A stretch of DNA of 47,894 bases from Bacilli bacterium. GTDB lineage: Bacteria > Bacillota_I > Bacilli_A > RFN20 > CAG-826. A program made the position numbers and the translations under genes. Positions 34,180-43,545 of this stretch are shown here, one piece after another. The notes under the pieces were generated by a model. It searched no databases and had not been told where the DNA came from. It saw nothing but the letters and a program-made list of their open reading frames with translations. The stretch is taken from assembly GCA_900767825.1 (NCBI GenBank), contig CAAGAN010000021.1, forward strand, positions 1 through 47,894. The letters run 5' to 3'. Each line of letters opens with the position of its first letter. The first letter of the stretch is position 1.

Positions 34180-35712
34180 ATGAGAAACAAAAAATCCTTA
34201 ATATTCATCGCATTTGGAGCCATTTTATTAGTAGCTTGCTCCACACCTAGCCAATCGTCTTCTAAGACAAGTTCAAGTGAACAAACTACTACTTCTTCTA
34301 CTGTTACTACATCCGCTTCAACTTCAACTAGTTCTAGTGAAAGCATCAAATTAGACGGTAACGAAAAGAAATTCAAATTCTATTGTGTAAATGATTTCCA
34401 CGGAGCCATCTTAGAAGGAGAATCCAATAAAGGCCATGAAGCCGGGATAAAGAAATATTTCGGCGAATTAAAAAGATTAAAAGAAGAGGATCCAGAACAT
34501 TCAATTCTTTTATCGGCTGGAGATATGTGACAAGGGTCTCTAGAATCCAATTATTACTATGGGGAAAGTGTTGTCGAAGCCATGAACGAAGCAGGGTTTG
34601 ATGCGATGGCATTAGGCAATCATGAATTCGATTATGGTCAGGAACGCATATTCAAAAATCTAGAAAAAGCCAATTTTCCATTCCTAGCAGGAAATATAGT
34701 CAAATGGGATAACGGCTATACCCAAACAAAATGGGACGATAGAATCAAAGGCTCGATTACTTTGACTAAAGACGGGGTAAAAATCGGAATAGTTGGAATG
34801 ATTGGAACTGGCCAAACAACTTCCATAATGTCGAAAAATGTCGAGGATATCGGTTTTGCTAATTCCGCTAACTACGCTAGATTAGAAGCCAATAAATTAA
34901 AGAAAGAAGGATGTGAAATCGTAGTATTAGCCATCCATGATTCTTATACTGCCGTCGCTAATATTTCTAATCTAAAGAATTATTTCGATGGAGTCTTTAC
35001 AGCCCATACCCATACCCAAGAAGAATACCTTTTAGACGGGGTGCCAGTTGTTCAATCTCAAAGTAACGGCACCGCTTATTCTTATTTTGAATTAACTTAT
35101 AATGATGGGGTTACTGCTTGCTTAAATAATTCATACAGAATGGTTCCTTATTCATCTTCTTGGAGCGAAGATGCTGCTATCTCTGCCGTTGTAGACAAAT
35201 ATATTAAAGACAAGGCTTTTCTAGATAAATCAACTGCTGTTGCAGGAACTCTTGCTGGAGGTTATCTCTCTTCAAATAAAGTGGCAGTTTTAGGATGTGC
35301 CGCAATTTATAATGAATATAAAGGTTTGGGGGTTCAATTTGCTATTGAGAACGGCCAAAGGGCATCAATCCAGCAAGGAACTGTAACATATTCAGATATC
35401 TACAAAGCAACTCCGTTCATGAATGAAATTGTTATAGCAAGGGCCAAAGGAATTGAAATTGCATCAACTTTTAACCGCAATTGTTACTATCCTAGAAACT
35501 TTAAGCTAGAAAATACCGAAACATATACATTTGCTGTCATTGACTATCTCTATTTCCATCAAAATGAAAGCAAGCAATATAATTACTTCTATGGCCTTAG
35601 CAAGGGAAGAGTCGAAACCATCGAGATAAAGAAAACATACCCATTCGATTTAACTTTCAAATATATAAAGAACCAACCAAATTCAACTATAAACGCTAGA
35701 GACTATATATGA
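34180..35712 (+). pseudogene. 5'-nucleotidase-like metallophosphatase lipoprotein, in-frame TGA
   Basis: Signal peptide with lipobox L-V-A-C (Cys20), a Ser/Thr linker, then a calcineurin-like phosphoesterase: CVNDFHGAIL, LSAGDM, GNHEFDYG, AHTHTQEE, followed by a nucleotidase C-terminal domain (FAIENGQRASIQQGTVTYSDIYKATPF). Codon 117 (34528-34530) is TGA exactly where relatives have Trp in the SAGDMWQGS motif; the frame is open on both sides and gives about 510 residues if read through. TGA is a true stop elsewhere in the window, so this is a nonsense mutation, a sequencing error or a site of readthrough. Such enzymes hydrolyse extracellular nucleotides. Confidence 0.85.
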
Positions 35713-35819
35713 AAAAAGACGGCAATAACGAAAACAAATGGCTATATGTCTTCCCCATTATCATTGGGTTAGTAGCCATTTGTACTTTGTTAGGAATTAT
35801 ATTTTTCGGCGGTAGATAA
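35709..35819 (+). CDS. 36-residue single-TM peptide coupled to the nucleotidase
   Basis: MKKDGNNENKW then a hydrophobic helix (LYVFPIIIGLVAICTLLGII) and a short FFGGR end. The ATG overlaps the TGA of the nucleotidase gene (ATGA), a typical translational coupling. It ends one base before the stop codon of the convergent aguB gene, so the space is fully coding. It could anchor, assist or regulate the surface nucleotidase. Size and coupling support it; no homology is recognised. Confidence 0.6.
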   Translation: MKKDGNNENKWLYVFPIIIGLVAICTLLGIIFFGGR

Positions 35820-36677
35820 TTATTTATCGCTTAATTTTAGGATTGGAGAATATAAATCTACTCTTCTATCCCTAAATACACCCCAGTCTCTTCTTTCTTT
35901 TTCGATTAACTCGAAATCGAATTCATGATAAAGGATTCCTTCTTCGTTTCTAGAAAGCTCTTCTACCTTATTTCCGTATTCATCAGAAATAAAGCTAGAG
36001 CCAAAGAAAGTCATGGAAGAGTTTCCATTAGTTTCTACTCCAATTCTATTAGCGGCAAGGACTGGAACAATATTGGCACCTGCATGACCTCTCATAACAT
36101 TTTGCCAATGGTCTTTGGAGTCTTTATCAAGAACAGGTTCGCTTCCAATAGCGGTTGGATAGCAAATGATATCCGCGCCTTTTAAAGCTAATATTCTTGC
36201 ACATTCGGGGAACCATTGATCCCAGCAAATACCAATTCCAATCTTCCCGATTGAAGTGGCGAAAGTCATGAAGCCAGTATCGCCTGGAGTGAAGTAGAAC
36301 TTCTCTTCATAACATTCACCAGTTGGGATATGAGACTTCCTATAGATACCTAATATATTTCCGTTTTCATCAATAACAGCTAAAGAATTGAAGTAGCAGT
36401 TATTGTCTTTTTCAAAGAAAGAAATAGGAAGAATAACGCGGTTTTCTTTAGCAACTTTTTTGAAGTGTTCTAAAGTCTTGCTAGAAGAAGCAACTTCTGC
36501 CAAATCAAAATAATCATAATTTTCAACTTGGCAAAAATAATGACGTTCAAAAAGTTCAGGAAGAAGTATTAATTTAGCCCCTTCCTTGCTGGCTTTCTGG
36601 ATAAAAGAATCAACTTTTGCAATATTTTCTTCATAAACTGAAGACATTTGCATTTGGACTAAAGCGACTTTTGTTTT
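35820..36677 (-). CDS. aguB: N-carbamoylputrescine amidase
   Basis: 285 residues from MKTKVALVQMQ at 36677; an upstream ATG at 36713 lies inside the fusion gene. A nitrilase-fold amidase that converts N-carbamoylputrescine to putrescine, CO2 and ammonia. Catalytic triad: Glu in LILLPELFERHYFCQ, Lys in YRKSHIPTGECYEEKFYF, Cys in IGICWDQWFPE. The WDQWFPE and ERHYFCQ motifs are those of AguB. It follows the decarboxylase-deiminase fusion with a five-base gap, completing arginine-to-putrescine conversion. Confidence 0.95.
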   Translation of the reverse strand, partial: KTKVALVQMQMSSVYEENIAKVDSFIQKASKEGAKLILLPELFERHYFCQVENYDYFDLAEVASSSKTLEHFKKVAKENRVILPISFFEKDNNCYFNSLAVIDENGNILGIYRKSHIPTGECYEEKFYFTPGDTGFMTFATSIGKIGIGICWDQWFPECARILALKGADIICYPTAIGSEPVLDKDSKDHWQNVMRGHAGANIVPVLAANRIGVETNGNSSMTFFGSSFISDEYGNKVEELSRNEEGILYHEFDFELIEKERRDWGVFRDRRVDLYSPILKLSDK

Positions 36678-36682
36678 CATTT

Positions 36683-39286
36683 CTAGACCTCCGGTATCTG
36701 CATTGTAATGCAATGAACGTTCCCTCCACCAAGTAATATTTCTCTTGTATTTATTTGATGGATTTTCTTCTTTGGATAAAGCTTCTTAAATAATTCTAAG
36801 GCTTCTTCATCTTCCTTGACTCCAAACGCCGGAAGGATAATGAAATTCTTACCTTGATAGTAATTAACATAAGAAGCAGACAATCTATCGTCACCCATTC
36901 TTGGCTTAGCTTCGAATTTGCTCTTTTCTATTCCTTTAGATTCCTCATCTGACATATATAGAGGAGGATTTGGAAGCATAACCTTATGGATTTCTAGATG
37001 TTTCCCTCTAGCATCGGTTGCATTAACCAACGCTTCATAAGTTTCCTTACAATATTCATATTGAGGATCATCTTGATTATCAGTCCACGCCATCACAACT
37101 ACACCTGGCTTAACAAATGCGACCATATTATCGACGTGTTCATTTGTTTCATCCATATAGATTCCATGTGGAACCCATATTACTTTTTCTAGAGATAAAT
37201 ATTCTTTTAGGACTTCTTCTATTTCTTCTTTTCTTAAAGTTGGGTTTCTTCCTTTGGAAAGGAGGCAGGCTTCTGTAACTATTGCAGTGCCCTTGCCATC
37301 GAAAGCAATCGATCCACCTTCAAAGACAAAAGAGTTAAGACGGTAATCACTAATCTTGTATTTCTTGTCGAATGTTGAAGTTAATTTATCATCGTCTTGG
37401 TAGTTTGAATAAAGTCCATCGACTTCTCCACCCCAAGCATTAAATCTAAAATCAACCCCGCGGATAGTCTTACCGTTGGTTAGATATATACCCATGTTAT
37501 CTCTAGCCCAGGAATCGTTATATCTAATCTTCAAGAGTTCAACATTTTTCATCCCTTTATATGAAGGGGCAACCCTTTCGTATATTAAAGGATGGACACC
37601 TACTATAACTTTTTCATGTTTAGAGATAGCTTCGATTACCTGCTTATAGTTAGCCAAAGCAGGAACGGCATCATCTCTCCAAGTATCTTTTCTATATGGA
37701 AGAAGGATTACGGTAGCCTTATGCTTTTCTCCTTCAAAAGGAAGCTTGAAACCATCTCCAGATGGGGTAGTTCTTCTATTTTCCCTATAGTCATTAAGAC
37801 GTTTTTGATAGATTGGGAATTTCTTCCATTTCTCGTTATCTACAACTTCAAAACCATCGGGATAGTTACTTAAAATCGTGATACCTGAAGTTTTGTAGAA
37901 TTTAACCCTATCTATTAGTTCTTTTGTCCAGACTTCACCTGGAATAATAAGCGGAATTCCTGGTGGATAAATCATAACCATTTCCTTAGAAATCATTCCA
38001 AGGCAATTATCGATTTTAGCAATCTTTCCATCGGCATGGAAAGCAACTCTAGGACGGATAAGCATGAATGGGAAAGAGGAATCGAAATGATGGTCGGCAT
38101 AAGTGATTTCTGGACGGAAATGCTTGCTTGAAATATCTTTTAAAGCCTCGATTAATCTATCAACGTGTTCTTTCTTTGTTCCAATAGCAAATATGGCTAA
38201 GACGGCATAAGTTTCTGCTAATTCAAGCTGGATATCATAATCTTTCTTAATCAAATAATATAATTGGAATCCATCAATATCTAATCTATCAAGCCCAATA
38301 ACTAGCTTGGATTGGTCGTAGTCGAATGATCCGTGTTCAAGGAAATGCTTTTTATCTTCAACGACAAATCCAGGAATCTTATCAATCTCTTCTTTTGCAT
38401 ATTCAGCTAACCCATATACTCGTTCTTGGTCTTCTTTACCTTTTGTAGCCATATATGATCTAGCCGCATCAATTGTAGCCATTAATATCATTGATGGGGA
38501 AGTTGTATTAATAATATTTAATGCTCTTTGGATATCATAACGAGAGAACATTTTTCCCTTTAATAATAAAACTGAGGTTTGAGTTAATGAGCCTGCGGTT
38601 TTATGAAGAGAAACGCTAGACATATCGGCCCCTGCATCCATTGCAGTTAAAGGAGAACCATCAGCGTGGAAATAATAATGGGCTCCGTGAGCTTCATCTA
38701 CCAAAACAGCCATCTTATGTTCGTGGGCAATTTCAACGATGCTCTTTAAATCAGAAACTGAACCAAAATAAGTTGGATTGATTACAAAAACAGCCTTAGC
38801 AGAAGGATATTTCAATATAGCCTTTTTATATTCTTCAACAGAAGGTTGGTTGGCAATCTCTAAGTCGTTGTCAATTTCAGGCATGACAAATACAGGAACT
38901 GCCCCGCTTAAAATAAGAGCGTTGATTATTGATTTATGGACATTACGAGGAAGTATTATTTTTTCTCCAGCCTTAACAGAAGCTAGAATCATTGCAATAA
39001 TTCCCGAAGAAGTTCCATTAATCAAAAAGAACGCTTCATCGGCATTAGTTGCCTCTGCAAGTAATTTTTCAGCCTGCAAAAGAGGTCCATGAGGTTTAGC
39101 TAGATTATCAGTTCCGATTGGAGCATTAACATCACATCTATAAAGTTTCTTTCCAAAAAAAGCAGTAGCTTTATTATTGATATTTCCCATATGATGCCCA
39201 GGAACATCAAACGGTACTACATCTTTTTTTACATAACGTTTTAGACAGTCAAGGAACGGTGTCCTTCTTTGATCAAGTTTTCCCAT
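36683..39286 (-). CDS. Fusion of arginine decarboxylase and agmatine deiminase
   Basis: 867 residues with two complete enzymes. Residues 1 to about 495 are a PLP-dependent Orn/Lys/Arg decarboxylase of the short, Bacilli-type class (SpeA-like): DVPGHHMGN, GTSSGI, VDEAHGAH (196-203), the PLP lysine K229 in SLHKTAGSLTQ, and MVMIYPPGIPLI. Residues about 506-867 are agmatine deiminase AguA: DGFKLPFEGEKH, DSWARDNMG, FEGGSIAFDG (655-664), H717 in NEHVDN, and the nucleophile C859 in LLGGGNVHCIT. Together they would convert arginine to agmatine and then N-carbamoylputrescine. The arginine specificity of the first half is inferred from the fused deiminase and the adjacent aguB. Confidence 0.93.
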   Translation of the reverse strand: MGKLDQRRTPFLDCLKRYVKKDVVPFDVPGHHMGNINNKATAFFGKKLYRCDVNAPIGTDNLAKPHGPLLQAEKLLAEATNADEAFFLINGTSSGIIAMILASVKAGEKIILPRNVHKSIINALILSGAVPVFVMPEIDNDLEIANQPSVEEYKKAILKYPSAKAVFVINPTYFGSVSDLKSIVEIAHEHKMAVLVDEAHGAHYYFHADGSPLTAMDAGADMSSVSLHKTAGSLTQTSVLLLKGKMFSRYDIQRALNIINTTSPSMILMATIDAARSYMATKGKEDQERVYGLAEYAKEEIDKIPGFVVEDKKHFLEHGSFDYDQSKLVIGLDRLDIDGFQLYYLIKKDYDIQLELAETYAVLAIFAIGTKKEHVDRLIEALKDISSKHFRPEITYADHHFDSSFPFMLIRPRVAFHADGKIAKIDNCLGMISKEMVMIYPPGIPLIIPGEVWTKELIDRVKFYKTSGITILSNYPDGFEVVDNEKWKKFPIYQKRLNDYRENRRTTPSGDGFKLPFEGEKHKATVILLPYRKDTWRDDAVPALANYKQVIEAISKHEKVIVGVHPLIYERVAPSYKGMKNVELLKIRYNDSWARDNMGIYLTNGKTIRGVDFRFNAWGGEVDGLYSNYQDDDKLTSTFDKKYKISDYRLNSFVFEGGSIAFDGKGTAIVTEACLLSKGRNPTLRKEEIEEVLKEYLSLEKVIWVPHGIYMDETNEHVDNMVAFVKPGVVVMAWTDNQDDPQYEYCKETYEALVNATDARGKHLEIHKVMLPNPPLYMSDEESKGIEKSKFEAKPRMGDDRLSASYVNYYQGKNFIILPAFGVKEDEEALELFKKLYPKKKIHQINTREILLGGGNVHCITMQIPEV

Positions 39287-39308
39287 AACGCTAAAAGGAT
39301 ACTATTAA

Positions 39309-39324
39309 TATCTCTTTAGAGATA
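39309..39324. repeat. Short inverted repeat before the decarboxylase fusion gene
   Basis: TATCTC-TTTA-GAGATA is a 6-bp stem with a 4-base loop, in the only gap (39287-39335) between the HAD gene stop and the fusion gene start. It could be an operator or a weak terminator; read leftward it is not followed by a T-run. Confidence 0.35.
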
Positions 39325-39335
39325 GCACTTTTTTA

Positions 39336-40118
39336 TTAAGGTAATAAGCCAAGCTGGACAAGTGCCAAATAAACGCCATTTTCTCCTACTTTTGATGTTA
39401 CTAAAGTTGCTCTTTTTTTAACTTCTTCTTTGCCATTTCCCATGCAAACAAAAACTCCAGTTTCATCAGCCATGGAAATATCTTGGATATCATCACCAAA
39501 AGAAACACATTCTTCTTTCAATAGACCAAGCTCATCTCTTATTGCTTTTATTCCCTCACCCTTTTCGTGCCTGCCACCATTTATATCAACTCCACATTCA
39601 GCAAATCTAAAGAAAGATAGATTAGGAAAAGCTTTCATAAAGACATCATCATATTTATCTGGAGCATATAAAAGAGTGCCTGTTACTTCTTCATTTGAAT
39701 AAGAATGAACAGTAGGACAATCATCATGAAATATCTCTTGGTAAGATTTATAGAATTCATTTGGAGGAGCAATTAAAAATCTAGACCACGGAGTAACCAT
39801 CTGCATTGTTAAATCATTCTTTAATACTAAGGAGGATAATTTAACTAAATCCTCATGTTCCATTAAGGTCTTTCTAACTACATGGTCCTTACCAATTACG
39901 GCAAAAGCACCTGCACTAGAAATAAATCCGTCCCAACTAATTCCAAGGTTGTATAAACCGAAAGAGAATATAGATTCAGTATTTCTAGCAGAACAAATAA
40001 ATACTTTTATCCCTTTTTCTTTTAGTTTTTTTATTCCTTCAATTGCAGTAGGGACAAAACATTTTGCCTCATGATCATAAAGAGTCCAATCGATATCAAA
40101 AAATACAGCTTTAATCAT
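39336..40118 (-). CDS. Cof-type HAD hydrolase
   Basis: 260 residues. Motif I AVFFDIDWTLYD (Trp in place of the usual Gly), motif II VFICSARN, motif III Lys in GGRHEKGEGI, motif IV SFGDDIQDISM, with a type IIB cap between. This subfamily dephosphorylates sugar phosphates and related metabolites. Its start overlaps the end of the GH2 gene by eight bases, suggesting cotranscription and perhaps handling of a sugar phosphate. Confidence 0.9.
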   Translation of the reverse strand: MIKAVFFDIDWTLYDHEAKCFVPTAIEGIKKLKEKGIKVFICSARNTESIFSFGLYNLGISWDGFISSAGAFAVIGKDHVVRKTLMEHEDLVKLSSLVLKNDLTMQMVTPWSRFLIAPPNEFYKSYQEIFHDDCPTVHSYSNEEVTGTLLYAPDKYDDVFMKAFPNLSFFRFAECGVDINGGRHEKGEGIKAIRDELGLLKEECVSFGDDIQDISMADETGVFVCMGNGKEEVKKRATLVTSKVGENGVYLALVQLGLLP

Positions 40119-41811
40119 TGTTAAACCTCAGTTTTCTATTTAAATCATTTAATAAATCTTTATCAGCTTTAGATATACTTCTATCAAAACTAAGCAAGCC
40201 GTTTATTTCTCCTTCTACATCGCTTAGTTGGGTATAGATAGCAATGCTTAAACCATTATTTTCCTTGCAAGGAATTACTTCATTTAGATACACGTCCTTA
40301 ATCTTTTTGTTTAATTCTTCTTTGGTTTTACACTTTCCATAGCCGAAATGCTTCTTATTGACCTTGCTAGCTTCAAAAGAATAACCTCCGAATTCCGTTA
40401 AAGAAATAATCCTATTATCTCTAGGCTTGATTTTAATCTTTTTGAAATAGATGTGCCTTGAGTAAAAATCGCCACATCCTTGATCATACCAACCCGAAGT
40501 TGAATCCAATAATCTCCCATTTAAATTAGGCTTGCATCCATTCGATAACCTAACCGCATCAAATTGGCCCCAACCTTCATTAAATAAAGTAAATATTGCA
40601 ATGCAGGTTTGGTTTTGGAAATGAGTTAAAAAGGGAGCAATGCTATTTTCAAAGAAATCACGAGATTCCTTTAGCTTCCTTCCAAGCAAAGAATGGGTTT
40701 TCGTGTCATTGAATTTATAGGCTATAAATGGAGCTGTATAAATTAAGAAATCCTTATATTTAGCCCCTCCGTTAACAAAATCCTGCATGACAATCATGCC
40801 TAATTTGTCACATAGGTAATAAAACATATTCATCTCGACTTTAATATGCTTTCTAAGGCAATTAAAACCGTATGATTTCATTGCCTTAATGTCGTTTTCA
40901 TAATCTTCAAAGGAAGATGGAGTTAAACCTCCTTTAGGAAAATATCCTTGGTCAAGAACTCCACTAAGGAAATAAGGCTTGTTATTTAGGGCAAAAACAT
41001 TATGCCCTTTATATTGAATAGAAGAGAATTTCCTGAATCCAAAGGAAGAAAAAATTTCATCATTGTTACCAAATATCTTAATCGAATATAAAGAAGGTTC
41101 TTCTGGGCTCCAAGGGTAGAAAAAGGAAGAAAAATCAATACATGCCTCCCCTTTTTTTGAAAAATAAGTCTTGGCAAGAAGGCTATTATCTTTACTTATC
41201 TCAATCAATATTTCTTCATTGTTGCCAGGATAATCAATTTTGAATGTAGCTTTCTTTAAATCAAAATTCTGATCTATTTTTAAGGACTTAATATATTTAT
41301 CTGGCACCGCTTCAATATAGACACTGCCATAAATCCCACTAGTAGGTGTATACCATATTCCTTTATTTTTGTTGCATTGTTTACCTCTAGGATAGATTGG
41401 AGAATCGGTATCATCAGAACAAATAACTTCAATAATATTTTCTCCTTGGCATTTACCTAAATCGAATTCAAAAGGTAAATAACCGCCAAAGTTAGTTCCT
41501 AGATATTTCTTGTTAAAATAAATATGGCTAACTTGATCAACGTTTTCAAAATGAAGGATTAATCGATAATTTTCATATTCTTTAGGAACAACAAAAGACT
41601 TTTTATAATGCAAGAAATTGTCTTTTGATACTCTTTTATTTATCCCTGATAATTCAGTTTCAACCGAATACGGAACAAGTATTTTTCCATTATAAGAAGA
41701 GGGAAATCCAGCTTGCTTATCAATAGCAAAATCCCATTCGCCATTAAGACTAAAGTATCTTTTTCTTTCAAAGTAAGGATTTGGGTGTCTAGAAAGTGGT
41801 ATTTTTTCCAT
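40111..41811 (-). CDS. Glycoside hydrolase family 2 enzyme
   Basis: 566 residues, short for the family. An N-terminal jelly-roll (SLNGEWDFAID, ILVPYSVE, FENVDQVSHIYFNKKYLG), an immunoglobulin-like domain, and a TIM barrel (YFLSGVLDQGYFP, FNCLRKHIKVE) with the acid/base Glu in FTLFNEGWGQFD and the likely nucleophile Glu in ISLTEFGGYS. Family members are beta-galactosidases, beta-glucuronidases or beta-mannosidases; the substrate cannot be read. No signal peptide, so it probably acts on imported sugars. Confidence 0.92.
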   Translation of the reverse strand: MEKIPLSRHPNPYFERKRYFSLNGEWDFAIDKQAGFPSSYNGKILVPYSVETELSGINKRVSKDNFLHYKKSFVVPKEYENYRLILHFENVDQVSHIYFNKKYLGTNFGGYLPFEFDLGKCQGENIIEVICSDDTDSPIYPRGKQCNKNKGIWYTPTSGIYGSVYIEAVPDKYIKSLKIDQNFDLKKATFKIDYPGNNEEILIEISKDNSLLAKTYFSKKGEACIDFSSFFYPWSPEEPSLYSIKIFGNNDEIFSSFGFRKFSSIQYKGHNVFALNNKPYFLSGVLDQGYFPKGGLTPSSFEDYENDIKAMKSYGFNCLRKHIKVEMNMFYYLCDKLGMIVMQDFVNGGAKYKDFLIYTAPFIAYKFNDTKTHSLLGRKLKESRDFFENSIAPFLTHFQNQTCIAIFTLFNEGWGQFDAVRLSNGCKPNLNGRLLDSTSGWYDQGCGDFYSRHIYFKKIKIKPRDNRIISLTEFGGYSFEASKVNKKHFGYGKCKTKEELNKKIKDVYLNEVIPCKENNGLSIAIYTQLSDVEGEINGLLSFDRSISKADKDLLNDLNRKLRFNND

Positions 41812-41853
41812 ACATTTTATTTTAGCAAAATAATTATTATTTATAACAAGTGA

Positions 41854-41867
41854 TATACTAAATATGT
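41854..41867 (+). promoter_or_regulatory. Extended -10 box close to the M24 peptidase start
   Basis: TGATATACT carries the TG extension plus TATACT (41854-41859); the ATG is at 41868, eight bases after the box. The transcript would start at or one or two bases before the start codon. The -35 region is poor, as in many extended -10 promoters. Confidence 0.45.
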
Positions 41868-43052
41868 ATGGAACTTAACGAAATTCAAACTAAATTATCC
41901 TCTTTAAATGTCGATGGCTATCTTTGCATCGATTATGAATGCAAAAATACTGCCCTAATATCTTTAATCGGAAGAAGGATGCTTGCTAGAAAGCTTCTTT
42001 GCTTTATTCCTAAAGAAGGAAAGGCAACTTTAATAACACACATTATTGATACGGTTTATCTAAAAGACGAACTAGTGACATCTCAATTTGATTTGCTTGT
42101 CTACAAGACTTGGCAAGAGATGTTAGAGTTAGAAACTAAGTTATTAAAAGATAAGAAAAAAATAATGATGGATGTTTCTTCTAATGGTTTATTAATGAGA
42201 ATATCTACTGCCGATTATGGTTCGGTTTCTTTTGTTAAAAACTTAGGAATTGAAATTGTTTCTAGTGGAGATTTACTACAGTCATTAACTGCAGTTTTAA
42301 CTGAAAAACAATATGAAAATGAGCTTGATGCATGCAAGAAAACCATGCAAATCAAGGATGAAGCTTTCAAATTGATTAAATTGGAGATAGAAGAATTTGA
42401 ACAAACAAACGAATACAAAATCCAACAATATATTGCTAGAAGATTTAATGAAGAAGGAATGACTTTTGATGATCCTCCTTTAGTCGCAACAGGCAAAAAT
42501 GCTTCTAACCCGCACTACTCACCTACTAAAGATAATTTCGGAATCATCAAGGAAGGTGATTTGGTCTTAATTGATATGTGGGCTAAAAACGATAATGAAG
42601 ATGGGGTATATGCTGACATCACTTGGATGGGTTATGTTGGAAATGAAATTCCCCAAATATATAAAGATAGATTTGAAATAGTAAAAGCGGCTAGAGATGG
42701 AGTTATATCATTTCTAAAAGAAGAGCTTCCAAAGAGAAAAGTATATGCTTTTGAAGCTGATGATGTGGCTAGAAGAATAATAACAAAGGCAGGGTATGGA
42801 GAATATTTTGCCCATAGAGTTGGGCATAATATTGCAGTTGATGTTTCCCCTCATGGACCTGGTGCAAATCTAGACAATTACGAAACCCACGATGAAAGAA
42901 CCCTTATGGAGGGAACTAGTTTCTCAGATGAGCCAGGTATATATGCCGAAGACTTTGGAATGAGAAGCGAAACAAATTTACATATAAGAAATAATAAACT
43001 TGAGGTCGTTGCAGGGCTTCAAGATGAAATAATCCCAATAATGAAGCTTTAA
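41868..43052 (+). CDS. M24-family metallopeptidase (Xaa-Pro aminopeptidase-like)
   Basis: 394 residues. An N-terminal creatinase-like domain precedes the pita-bread fold with its metal ligands: Asp in LIDMWAKN, Asp in VYADITWMG, His in HRVGHNIAVDVSPHGPG, Glu in FSDEPGIY and Glu in MRSETNLH. It removes N-terminal residues before proline, in the cytosol. Its stop overlaps the stop of the convergent csoR gene (the shared TTAA). Confidence 0.93.
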   Translation: MELNEIQTKLSSLNVDGYLCIDYECKNTALISLIGRRMLARKLLCFIPKEGKATLITHIIDTVYLKDELVTSQFDLLVYKTWQEMLELETKLLKDKKKIMMDVSSNGLLMRISTADYGSVSFVKNLGIEIVSSGDLLQSLTAVLTEKQYENELDACKKTMQIKDEAFKLIKLEIEEFEQTNEYKIQQYIARRFNEEGMTFDDPPLVATGKNASNPHYSPTKDNFGIIKEGDLVLIDMWAKNDNEDGVYADITWMGYVGNEIPQIYKDRFEIVKAARDGVISFLKEELPKRKVYAFEADDVARRIITKAGYGEYFAHRVGHNIAVDVSPHGPGANLDNYETHDERTLMEGTSFSDEPGIYAEDFGMRSETNLHIRNNKLEVVAGLQDEIIPIMKL

Positions 43053-43309
43053 TCGGACATTCTTTCGATTAATTTCTTAATTTCTTCGACCTTTTGGTCC
43101 ATTTCTTCAGCAGGACAATTCCTGACACAGCAGGCTAGATGAGCGCTTAAAACCTCAGAATTAGCCTTTCTTAGTATCGAAATAGTAGCCAAAAGTTGAT
43201 TGGAGATATCGACACAATAATCGTCGTCTTCAATCATTTTCATAATGCCATCGAGTTGACCCCTAGCAATTTGAATATATCGATTAATTTTCTTGTGGTC
43301 GGCTTTCAT
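43049..43309 (-). CDS. csoR: Copper-sensing repressor CsoR
   Basis: 86 residues, all-helical. The Cu(I) ligands of CsoR (Cys, His, Cys) appear as the Cys in DDYCVDISNQ and the His and Cys in VLSAHLACCV. CsoR tetramers sit on the operator until Cu(I) binds. It is the last gene of copA-copZ-csoR; a perfect operator-like palindrome lies before copA. Confidence 0.94.
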   Translation of the reverse strand: MKADHKKINRYIQIARGQLDGIMKMIEDDDYCVDISNQLLATISILRKANSEVLSAHLACCVRNCPAEEMDQKVEEIKKLIERMSD

Positions 43310-43534
43310 TTACTTAATGTCCGTAACAGTATATCCAACATCAGAAATGGCTTTTTTGATTAATTCTGGGTCAATGCCGTCTTTAGATTTGATTACGGCT
43401 TCTTTCTTTTCGAGGCTAACATTAACAGACTTCACGCCTTCGATTGATTTAAGGGCATCAGTAGCGTGAGCAACGCAGTGCATGCACTTCATCCCCTCGA
43501 TAGTAACGACTTGTTTAACTCCACCAAATAACAT
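43310..43534 (-). CDS. copZ: Copper chaperone CopZ
   Basis: 74 residues, a ferredoxin-like heavy-metal-associated domain with the Cu site GMKCMHCVAHATDAL. It delivers Cu(I) to CopA and to CsoR. GGAG lies 7 bases before the ATG. It ends directly before csoR. Confidence 0.95.
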   Translation of the reverse strand: MLFGGVKQVVTIEGMKCMHCVAHATDALKSIEGVKSVNVSLEKKEAVIKSKDGIDPELIKKAISDVGYTVTDIK

Positions 43535-43545
43535 CTTTTTACTCC

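Noticed and set aside
34528..34530. Genome-wide reading of UGA as tryptophan
   Set aside because: RF2 is present with its frameshift, many genes end in TGA with normal C-termini (recR, folD, HAD at 8082, comFC, the Sua5-RpiB gene, the RluA-type gene, patatin), and conserved genes use TGG for Trp throughout.
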